Below the pieces are notes generated by a model. That model saw only the letters and a list, made by a program, of their open reading frames with translations, had not been told where the DNA came from and did no database searches. Made by a program: the position numbers and the translations under genes. Positions 6,032 through 12,766 of a stretch of DNA of 13,693 bases are shown here, in pieces. The DNA lies in NCBI GenBank assembly GCA_031425095.1, contig JANPIS010000267.1:1-13693 (forward strand), given 5' to 3'. The stretch is from JANNXQ01 sp031425095 (GTDB lineage: Bacteria > Verrucomicrobiota > Verrucomicrobiia > Chthoniobacterales > Chthoniobacteraceae). Each line of letters opens with the position of its first letter. The first letter of the stretch is position 1.

Positions 6032-6976
6032 TTGCGCTCCGCGCGGAATCCACCGAAGCTCAGCGCCGTCTTGCATACCGCTGCTCCGCTTCTTTTCGAC
6101 TCCGCCTTTCTGGCCAAGCTGGAGCAGCTCTTTCTGCTCTCGAAAAAGCTCTTCCGCGGTGAGCATCGCGCCGAGCGGCGCTCGCGCGAGACGGGCTCGA
6201 GCCTCGAATTCGCCGACTACCGGAACTACTCGTTCGGCGACGATCTCCGATCGATCGACTGGAATATCTACGGCCGCCTCGACCGGCTCTTCATCAAGCT
6301 CTTCGAGCAGGAGCAGGATCTCGACATCCACTTCCTGATCGATGCGAGCGCGTCGATGCGCTGGACGCCCGGCGCGGATCGGATCAGCAAGTTTGATCAA
6401 GCGCGTCGCATTGCGGCATCGCTCGGCTACATCGCGCTGACAAATCTCGATCGCGTGAACGTGCTCTGGTTCTCCGAGTCGCTCGGAGCAGACCTCGGCT
6501 TGGTGCGCGGGAAGAGCCAGTTTCACAGCGTGCTCGAGTTTCTCCGCCGCCCGCCGGAGCCGGAGGGCGCGACCGGGTTGCTGCCCTCGGCGCGGACTTT
6601 CACGCAGCGGCTGAAGCGGCGCGGGCTGGTCTTCGTGCTCAGCGATTTTCTCGATCCCGCTGGTTACGAGGAAGCGCTCGGGATGCTACGCTTCAACCGT
6701 TTCGACACGCATGTCATCCAGGTTCTCGATCCGGCGGAATTGGACCCCGAAGCGAGCGGCGACTTGCGGTTGCTCGACTGCGAGACGGGCGCGCCGCTCG
6801 AAGTCACCGCCACGCCCGCCGTGCTCGCGAGCTACCGCACGGAGGTGGAGCGCTACCTCGCCGCGCTGGCGGCTTTCTGTCTGCGGCGCGGCATTGCTTA
6901 CGCCCAGGCGTCCACCGCGGTGCCATTTGAAGACCTCGTGCTCCGGGTGCTGAGGGATGGGATGATTCTGAAATGA
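6032..6976 (+). CDS. DUF58 domain protein (vWA-like fold)
   Basis: About 314 residues with no membrane segment. The family signature is GSSLEFADYRNYSFGDDLR (about 55-73) followed by SIDWNIYGRLDRLFIKLFEQEQD. A vWA-like metal site follows at D104-A-S-A-S108 (FLIDASASMRW). FVLSDFLDP lies near residue 208. DUF58 proteins are usually encoded with a MoxR AAA+ ATPase and membrane vWA proteins, and are thought to act with them in assembly or activation of envelope or redox proteins; the molecular role is not settled. No ATG exists near the expected N-terminus. I used TTG 6032; TTG 6071 is the other choice, since homologues begin close to the FDSAFLAKLEQ segment. The gene lies 17 bp after the HDOD gene, so they are probably co-transcribed. 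The two following genes complete the unit, but no MoxR gene is adjacent. Confidence 0.9.
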   Translation: MRSARNPPKLSAVLHTAAPLLFDSAFLAKLEQLFLLSKKLFRGEHRAERRSRETGSSLEFADYRNYSFGDDLRSIDWNIYGRLDRLFIKLFEQEQDLDIHFLIDASASMRWTPGADRISKFDQARRIAASLGYIALTNLDRVNVLWFSESLGADLGLVRGKSQFHSVLEFLRRPPEPEGATGLLPSARTFTQRLKRRGLVFVLSDFLDPAGYEEALGMLRFNRFDTHVIQVLDPAELDPEASGDLRLLDCETGAPLEVTATPAVLASYRTEVERYLAALAAFCLRRGIAYAQASTAVPFEDLVLRVLRDGMILK

Positions 6977-7069
6977 CCAATGACCAATGACGAATGTCCA
7001 ATGTGTCGATCGCTGAGCGAACGCGCTGACTGCGCCATGGTTTGGTCATTGGACGTTGGACATTGGTCA
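6974..7069. repeat. Palindromic array of 7-bp repeats between DUF58 and the BatA-like gene
   Basis: The left block (6974-7001) is four consecutive heptads of TGACCAA type: two exact, then TGACGAA and TGTCCAA. The right block (7042-7069) is four heptads of the complementary type: TTGGTCA, TTGGACG, TTGGACA, TTGGTCA. The blocks pair at 23 of 28 positions around a 40-nt centre (7002-7041) with no clear structure. The first heptad contains the TGA stop codon of the DUF58 gene. The array ends 8 nt before the next ATG, so the folded arm would mask that gene's translation start region. Composition differs strongly from the GC-rich surroundings. Confidence 0.85.
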
Positions 7070-7077
7070 GTCTCCCC

Positions 7078-8934
7078 ATGACTTTCATCAACACTTGGGC
7101 CATCGGCTTCGCCGCGCTCGCGCCGGTGATCGTCCTGCTCTATCTGCTCAAGCTGAAGCGGCGTCCGCTGCTGGTCTCGACGCTCATGTTCTGGCAGCGC
7201 GTGCTGCAGGAGAATCGGCGGCGCGCTTTCTTCCAAAAACTGCGGCAACTTTTTTCGCTGCTCCTGCATCTGCTGATCTTTGCGCTCCTGCTCGGGGCAC
7301 TGGCCAGGCCGACGTGGGATCGGCTCGTGCGGGAAGGGGCCTCCACGGTGCTGATCGTCGATGCGCGCGCCCGGATGCAGGCGGCGGAGGGCGGGGTGAC
7401 GCGATTCGAAAATGCGCGGCAGCGCGCCGAGAGTTACGCGCGACAGGCGGATTCGCGCCGGCAGATGGCACTGCTCACGCTCGATTCCGCGGCGCGGGTG
7501 GCGGTGGGCTTCACTGATGACGAACGCACTTTGCGTGACGCGCTCACGCGGGTTTTGCCGACGGATGCGAGCGGTGATCTGTCGGCCACCGTCCAGCTCG
7601 GGCGCGATCTGCTCGCTTCGCGCGTGGGGGAAAAGCAGATCGTCATCTTCACGGACCGAGCACCGGAGAATGCGGGGGAGGGGGATGTCCACTATGTGGC
7701 CGTGGGCGCAGCGCAGGAGAATGTCGCGATCACGCGGCTCGCCGCGCGACCGCTGCTCACGAGCCCGCAGACGAGCGAGGTGCTGCTCGAGCTGCGGAAC
7801 TTCGGGACCGCGCCGGCCAAGGGCAATGTGGAGATTTCCTTCGATGGGCGGTTGCTCGACGTGAAGCCCTTCCAGCTCGCAGCGGGTGCGAAGCGGCTGG
7901 AGGTGTTTCCCAGTGTCCCGCGCGCTGGCGCGAGTGCACGCGGCTGGCTCACGGCGCGGCTGGATGTGCCGGATGCGCTCGCGTCCGACAACGTCGCCTA
8001 CGCCGTCCTGCCGGCGCCGCCGATCCGGCGGGTCCTGCTCGTGAGCGCGGGGAACTTCTTCCTCGAGAAGCTGCTCGGTGCTGACCAAGGCGTGACCTTC
8101 GAGCTCGTGGCGCCGAATGCGTATCGGAAGGAGTTCGCGGCGAAGTTCGAGGTCGTGATTTTCGATAAGAGTCTGCCAGCCGAATTCGACGTGGCCGCTG
8201 CGCCGGGGAATGCCTTGTTCCTCGGCCAGACGCCGTTCAATACCGGCGGCGCGGCGATCGAGCAGCCGCTGCTGACTGATCTCGAGGAGGAGCATCCGGT
8301 GCTGCGCCTCGTCAATCTGCAGAATGTCACGGTGGTGCGGTCCGCGGCGATGGCGGTGCCGCCGAGCGCGGACGGCGCCCGCTGGAGCGCACCGATTCGT
8401 TCTTTTGAAAATCCGCTGCTCATCGTGGGCGAGCGCGGCGGAAAGCGCATCGCCGCGCTCGGCTTTGATGTCGCGGAATCGGATCTCCCGCTGCGCATCG
8501 CCTTCCCGCTGCTGGTCTCAAATCTCGTACAGTGGCTCGCGGGCGAGGGGCTGGCGGCGCCGCGTCCGTTTCTTGCGGGCGAGACGATTCCGCTGGCTGC
8601 GGGCGAGACTCTGTGGACGGAACCGCAGACGAAATTCGTGCGGGAGTTGAAGCCGGACCCGAAGCAATTTGCGCACGATTTTTTTGTGCCGCTGCGCAGT
8701 GGATTCTACCTGCACCGATCGGATGCGGGTGCGCGCTGGCTTGCGGTGAATACGTTCAGCGATGTGGAATCGGACCTCCGGCAGAGCGCGGCGAGCGCCA
8801 CGACGGCGCCTGCGTTGCCGGCCGTCTCACTGGCCGCGTTGGGTGGCTGGCCGCCTTGGGTGTATCTCGCGCTGGCGGCGTTCGCTCTCTTCACGTCCGA
8901 GTGGTGGCTCTTTCACCGGAGGCGGACGGAATGA
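7078..8934 (+). CDS. BatA-like membrane protein, aerotolerance-regulator N-terminal type with degenerate vWA
   Basis: A 618-residue inner-membrane protein. The N-terminus has a membrane segment (about 6-24) followed by LKLKRRPLLVSTLMFWQRVL, the pattern of the BatA/aerotolerance N-terminal domain. A second membrane segment lies at about 57-76 (LRQLFSLLLHLLIFALLLG). A vWA-like domain begins at VLIVDARARMQAAEGG. Its metal-site motif reads D95-A-R-A-R99 in place of DxSxS, so both Ser ligands are Arg and metal binding is doubtful. The middle of the protein (about 230-560) looks beta-rich and is probably periplasmic. A C-terminal membrane helix (about 594-611, WVYLALAAFALFTSEWWLF) ends in HRRRTE. 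The ATG at 7078 was chosen because MTFINTWAIGF fits the family; no Shine-Dalgarno is visible, and the heptad palindrome sits just upstream. The next gene starts 13 bp after the stop. Confidence 0.87.
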   Translation: MTFINTWAIGFAALAPVIVLLYLLKLKRRPLLVSTLMFWQRVLQENRRRAFFQKLRQLFSLLLHLLIFALLLGALARPTWDRLVREGASTVLIVDARARMQAAEGGVTRFENARQRAESYARQADSRRQMALLTLDSAARVAVGFTDDERTLRDALTRVLPTDASGDLSATVQLGRDLLASRVGEKQIVIFTDRAPENAGEGDVHYVAVGAAQENVAITRLAARPLLTSPQTSEVLLELRNFGTAPAKGNVEISFDGRLLDVKPFQLAAGAKRLEVFPSVPRAGASARGWLTARLDVPDALASDNVAYAVLPAPPIRRVLLVSAGNFFLEKLLGADQGVTFELVAPNAYRKEFAAKFEVVIFDKSLPAEFDVAAAPGNALFLGQTPFNTGGAAIEQPLLTDLEEEHPVLRLVNLQNVTVVRSAAMAVPPSADGARWSAPIRSFENPLLIVGERGGKRIAALGFDVAESDLPLRIAFPLLVSNLVQWLAGEGLAAPRPFLAGETIPLAAGETLWTEPQTKFVRELKPDPKQFAHDFFVPLRSGFYLHRSDAGARWLAVNTFSDVESDLRQSAASATTAPALPAVSLAALGGWPPWVYLALAAFALFTSEWWLFHRRRTE

Positions 8935-8947
8935 CGCGGCGCCGCTC

Positions 8948-11548
8948 ATGATCGAACTCGCACGCCCACACTTCCTGGCGCTGGCGATCGTCGTCCCGCT
9001 GCTCGTGTGGATGATGCGGCGCTCGCTCGCTGATCTCACGGCGCTGCAGCGTGCCGTATGTCTCACGCTGCGGGCGATCATCCTGCTGCTCATCGTGCTC
9101 GCGCTGGCGGGACTGCGGTGGCTGCTGCCTTCGCGCGATCTGGCGGTGCTCTTCGCGATCGATAATTCGGCGAGTATTAGCGAGCCGGCGCGGCAGGCGG
9201 CGCGCGACTTTGTCGTCGAGAGCATCAAGTCTGCAGGCTCGGGCGACACCACGGGCGTCATTGGTTTTTCCGGTGCGGTGGAGCTGTGGCAGCCACCGGC
9301 GCTGAGCCTCAAGGTCGCGGAGCAGTGGCCCGCGCTGGCGGATCGCAAGGCCTCGGATCTCGGCCGGGCCATTGATTTTGCGACCGCGGTTTTCCCGACG
9401 AATGGGGTGAAGCGCCTCGTGCTGCTCACCGATGGCAACGACACCGGCGGTCGCGCGGTGGAGGCGGCGAGTCGGCTCACGGAAGCCGGGGTGGAGCTCT
9501 CGGTGGTTCCGCTGCGCAATGAGTCCAGCCCTGAAGTGCTCGTCGAACGCGTGGAAGTGCCGCGGCGGTTGAAGCAGGGCGAGCCCTTCGATCTCACCGC
9601 GCGCATTCGCAGCAACGTCGAGACGCAGGCGAAGGTGAAGCTCTACCAGAATCAATTTCTGCTCGAGACGCGCGAGCTCGCGTTGAAACCCGGAGTGAAT
9701 GACTTCCGCGCCCCGAATCTCACCGCGGATGGCAGCTTCATCGCCTACGAAGTCGAAGTCGTGCCGGTGCGCGATACCTCCGCGGAGAACAATCGCGCGC
9801 AAGCCACGGCCAGTCTGCGCGGGCAGCCGCGGGTGCTGCTGATCGAGGCCGACGAAGCGCGGACGCGTCCCCTGGCCACGGCGTTGCGCGGCGAGAAGAT
9901 CACCGTCGAGACGCGTGCCGCGAGCGGTCTGCCGAAGACGATTGAGGATCTGCAGCAGTTCGATCTTTTCCTCCTCAGCGATGTCTCGGCGCTGAATCTC
10001 GGGCGCGACCAGATGGATCTGTATCGGCGCTGGGTCCAGGATTTCGGCGGCGGCTTCGTGCTCATCGGCGGAGAGAACAGTTACGGCGTCGGCGGCTACT
10101 ACCGCACGCCGATCGAGCAGATGCTGCCGGTGCGCATGGAGCATGAGGACCGGCAGGACACGCCGAGCGTGGCGATGCTTATCGTGCTCGATCGCTCGGG
10201 TTCGATGACCGCACAGGCTGGCGGTCAGACGAAGATGTCGCTCGCGAATCAGGGTGCGGTCTTTGCGCTGAATGTGTTGCAGCCGCGCGATCAGTTCGGG
10301 GTCACGGCCGTGGACACGCGGGTGCATGTGGTGACGCCGATTCAGCCGGTTTCCGCCAAGGCGGCGGTGGAGCAGAAGATCCTCGCGGTGACGGCGGGTG
10401 GCGGCGGCATCTATGTGTACACGTCGCTGGCCGATGCCTTCCAGCGGCTGCGCGATGTCTCCGCGCGCATCAAGCACGTGCTGCTTTTCTCCGATGCCGC
10501 GGATGCCGAGGAGAAAGCCGCAGGCGAAATGAGCGACGGGACACGGACGGGTGGAAACTCACTCGACCTCGCGGCGGCGATGCTGGCGTCGAAGATCACG
10601 ACTTCCGTCGTCGCGCTCGGTGCGGAGCAGGACAAGGACACGGCGTTTCTCCGCGCGCTCGCCGAGCGGGGCAATGGCCGCTTTTACCTCACGAGCGACG
10701 CCACGACACTCCCGCAGATCTTCAGCACGGAGACGATGAAGGTCGCGCAATCGAGCCTCGTCGAAGAGCCTTCGCTGGCGGTGGCGGTGAAGCCGAGTCC
10801 GATCACGGCAGGCTTCGACTGGACGCAGGCGCCGCTGCTCCTCGGCTACAATGCGACGAAACCGAAACCGACCGCCGAGATCCTTCTCGCCACCGAACGC
10901 GGTGAACCGCTGCTCGCGACGTGGCGCTACGGGCTCGGGCAATCCGCCGCTTTCACCAGCGACGCGAAGGCGCGCTGGGCAGCGGAGTGGCTGCAGTGGC
11001 CGGGCTTCGGGAAATTCTGGACGCAGGTCGTGCGCGGCCTGATGCGGAAGAGCGAGCGGGCGAGCTTTCAGGTGAATACTCAGGAGTCGGGCGACCGACT
11101 TGAGATCGCGATCGATGCGATCCGGCCGGACGGTGCATTCCGCAACGAACTGCCGGTGACCGTGACGATGCGCGCGCCGGACGGTGCGACGCAGACCGTG
11201 GACGCCGCGCAGGACGGACCCGGCAGCTACAGCGCAGCGTTCACGCTCCCGCCGGAAGGCACGGTGCTCTTCAATGTGAGTTCGCCCGATCTCCCGGATG
11301 GCGGCTACGCCTTCGGCCACACGCGCAGCTACCCGCGTGAGTTCCTGCGCACGGATTCCGACGAGCCCTTGCTGCGCCGTCTTGCAGCCATGGACCGCGG
11401 GACATTTTCGCCGGCTCCGGCGGCGATCTATACACGGCCGGAGCAGGGTTCGCGGAGCCGTCGCGAACTGGCCGACTACTTCCTCATCGCCGCGCTCGTG
11501 CTTTTTCCACTCGATATCTGGCTCCGCCGCCGGACCTGGGCGGCGTAG
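8948..11548 (+). CDS. Large membrane protein with two vWA domains and a glutamine-amidotransferase-like domain
   Basis: An 866-residue protein. Two N-terminal membrane helices (about 8-22 and 41-60) are followed by a first vWA domain with an intact metal motif D72-N-S-A-S76. A central domain (about 295-395) begins PRVLLIEADEARTRPL and includes GGGFVLIGGENSYGVGGYY. This is the class I glutamine-amidotransferase-like fold seen in such proteins, and the expected nucleophilic Cys is absent, so it is likely non-catalytic. A second vWA domain has motif D415-R-S-G-S-M420 (IVLDRSGSM) and runs to about 600. A beta-rich tail follows (about 720-800), and a C-terminal hydrophobic segment (DYFLIAALVLFPLDIWL) ends in RRRTWAA. 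It lies 13 bp after the BatA-like gene and closes the unit. The start at 8948 is the ATG directly before the first helix. The metal sites suggest ligand or partner binding by adhesion-like vWA domains. Confidence 0.9.
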   Translation: MIELARPHFLALAIVVPLLVWMMRRSLADLTALQRAVCLTLRAIILLLIVLALAGLRWLLPSRDLAVLFAIDNSASISEPARQAARDFVVESIKSAGSGDTTGVIGFSGAVELWQPPALSLKVAEQWPALADRKASDLGRAIDFATAVFPTNGVKRLVLLTDGNDTGGRAVEAASRLTEAGVELSVVPLRNESSPEVLVERVEVPRRLKQGEPFDLTARIRSNVETQAKVKLYQNQFLLETRELALKPGVNDFRAPNLTADGSFIAYEVEVVPVRDTSAENNRAQATASLRGQPRVLLIEADEARTRPLATALRGEKITVETRAASGLPKTIEDLQQFDLFLLSDVSALNLGRDQMDLYRRWVQDFGGGFVLIGGENSYGVGGYYRTPIEQMLPVRMEHEDRQDTPSVAMLIVLDRSGSMTAQAGGQTKMSLANQGAVFALNVLQPRDQFGVTAVDTRVHVVTPIQPVSAKAAVEQKILAVTAGGGGIYVYTSLADAFQRLRDVSARIKHVLLFSDAADAEEKAAGEMSDGTRTGGNSLDLAAAMLASKITTSVVALGAEQDKDTAFLRALAERGNGRFYLTSDATTLPQIFSTETMKVAQSSLVEEPSLAVAVKPSPITAGFDWTQAPLLLGYNATKPKPTAEILLATERGEPLLATWRYGLGQSAAFTSDAKARWAAEWLQWPGFGKFWTQVVRGLMRKSERASFQVNTQESGDRLEIAIDAIRPDGAFRNELPVTVTMRAPDGATQTVDAAQDGPGSYSAAFTLPPEGTVLFNVSSPDLPDGGYAFGHTRSYPREFLRTDSDEPLLRRLAAMDRGTFSPAPAAIYTRPEQGSRSRRELADYFLIAALVLFPLDIWLRRRTWAA

Positions 11549-11560
11549 CCCCGGGGTCGT

Positions 11561-11624
11561 GCGCGCAGTGCTGTGAATCGGCCGCCGCTGGGGGAGCCAA
11601 CGACCGAAGCTGTGCACTGCGCGC
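11561..11624. terminator. Inverted repeat between convergent genes (possible bidirectional terminator)
   Basis: GCGCGCAGTGC (11561-11571) and its exact reverse complement GCACTGCGCGC (11614-11624) enclose a 42-nt loop. It begins 12 nt after the stop of the large vWA gene and lies 46 nt beyond the stop of the opposing PEP-CTERM gene (11671). The position suits a bidirectional terminator, but there is no T-run on either side and the loop is long. Nothing else stands out in this 122-bp gap. Confidence 0.4.
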
Positions 11625-11670
11625 TGCCCGAGGTTGCCGCCGGAACTCGGCGACAGTCCGCCGGACGGCG

Positions 11671-12603
11671 TTACCGCCGCCGGGGGCGGAATAAGACAGT
11701 GCAGGCGAGCCCACCGATCACCGCGAGGACCGCACTCCCGGGCTCGGGAACCTGCACTGGGGGGATGTTCAGACTGGGGGCGAACGCCATGGCTGCCGGA
11801 CCTCCATCCGTATTCACAAAGAAGCTGACCGAACCATCGGGAGTGATCCGGCTGATGTTATAGCCGCCGAAATTCGCGGCGTAGAGATTGCCCGCGGAGT
11901 CGGCGGTGAGTCCGACCGGAAAGCTGAGGCCGCCAGCGGTCGCGAAGAGGCTGACGTCGCCGTCGGCATCGAGCAGGCTGATCGTGTTATTTCGCGAATT
12001 CGCCACGAACAAAGCGCCTCCGACACTGACGATCCCGACGGGATTGCTCATTCCCTGGCCGCTGGCAAAAAGGCTTGTCGTGCCGGTGGCGTCGATGCGG
12101 AGCACCGTGGCGTCTTCAAAATTCGACGCGAAGAGGTCGCCTCCCGGCCCGAAGGTGAGGCCGTGGGGCCGATTGAGGCCGCTGGCGAAGAGGCTCACGG
12201 AGCCGTCGGGTGCAATGCGACTAATCGTGCCGTTGCCCAGATTCGAGGCGTAGAGGCTGCCGCTCACGTCCACGGCGAGGGCGTAGGGAAAGTCGAGGCC
12301 GCCGCCGCTGGCGAAGACCGAGACGGTGCCGTCCGGGGTGATCTTGTTGATCGTGGCGCTGTTGACATTGGCCACGTAGAGATTGCCAGCAGCGTCGAAG
12401 GCGAGACCGCGTGGGCTATGCAAGCCGGACGCGAAAATGCCGAGATTGGCGCCGGTGACAGAGTCGAAGCGGCCGATCAGACCGCCGACGTAGGAGACGT
12501 AGAGTGAACCCGCGGACGAAGTGGACGGGAGAGCAAAAGCGAAGAGGCCAAGGAGGGGGAGGAGAAGATTGCGACGGAGTGCTCGGAAGAGGTGGGAAGT
12601 CAT
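11671..12603 (-). CDS. Secreted NHL-like beta-propeller with PEP-CTERM sorting signal
   Basis: A 310-residue exported protein. The N-terminus is a signal peptide (ALRRNLLLPLLGLFAFALPSTSSAG, cleavage probably near residue 31). Residues about 33-270 hold about six degenerate repeats of 40-43 residues. Their consensus is roughly FASG-L-x-P-x-G-L-x-x-D-x-x-GNLYVAN, then TI-x-x-I-x-PDG-x-VS, the pattern of an NHL/SMP-30-like propeller. The C-terminus is a textbook PEP-CTERM tag: V285-P-E-P288, a hydrophobic segment (SAVLAVIGGLACTVLF) and RPRRR at the end. Such proteins are processed by an exosortase and placed on the cell surface or in exopolysaccharide. No exosortase gene lies in the window. I chose the ATG at 12603; a TTG five codons upstream is also possible. 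No Shine-Dalgarno is visible. The gene is convergent with the vWA unit and divergent from the receiver-MBL gene. Confidence 0.9.
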   Translation of the reverse strand: MTSHLFRALRRNLLLPLLGLFAFALPSTSSAGSLYVSYVGGLIGRFDSVTGANLGIFASGLHSPRGLAFDAAGNLYVANVNSATINKITPDGTVSVFASGGGLDFPYALAVDVSGSLYASNLGNGTISRIAPDGSVSLFASGLNRPHGLTFGPGGDLFASNFEDATVLRIDATGTTSLFASGQGMSNPVGIVSVGGALFVANSRNNTISLLDADGDVSLFATAGGLSFPVGLTADSAGNLYAANFGGYNISRITPDGSVSFFVNTDGGPAAMAFAPSLNIPPVQVPEPGSAVLAVIGGLACTVLFRPRRR

Positions 12604-12628
12604 GAAAGGTCGGCTCAAGCGAGTGCGA

Positions 12629-12656
12629 TTTATAACAAGAGCCGTAATTATGGCAA
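12629..12656 (-). promoter_or_regulatory. Sigma70-like promoter of the PEP-CTERM propeller gene
   Basis: On the minus strand, TTGCCA (12651-12656) is separated by 16 bp from TATAAA (12629-12634). Four of six and five of six bases match the consensus boxes. The predicted start near 12622 leaves a leader of about 20 nt before the ATG at 12603. The local sequence (12625-12680) is distinctly AT-rich against a GC-rich background. The rest of the 163-bp divergent gap shows no clear promoter for the plus-strand gene. Confidence 0.55.
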
Positions 12657-12766
12657 TTATATTCTCAAAGAAAGTTTTGCTGCCCTGCGCGGCTCTCCAG
12701 AGGATTCTTCAAGTAGAAGGCACGGCTTCTGTTCCTCTTCTGCGCTTTGAAGGCTTTCCCTGTCAT

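Noticed and set aside
6974..7069. CRISPR-like reading of the heptad repeats
   Set aside because: Units are 7 bp with no spacers, and the two blocks are inverted relative to each other, unlike a CRISPR array.
6898..10477. Long minus-strand open frames (6898-8295 and 8891-10477)
   Set aside because: Both lie opposite the vWA genes, which carry clear domains and membrane segments. The antisense products are Arg/His-rich with no family features.
12650..12766. In-frame ATG at 12650 as the start of the receiver-MBL protein
   Set aside because: It adds 39 residues unlike a receiver N-terminus and lies on top of the -35 region of the divergent gene. TTG 12767 gives the exact MKKILLIDDDE start.
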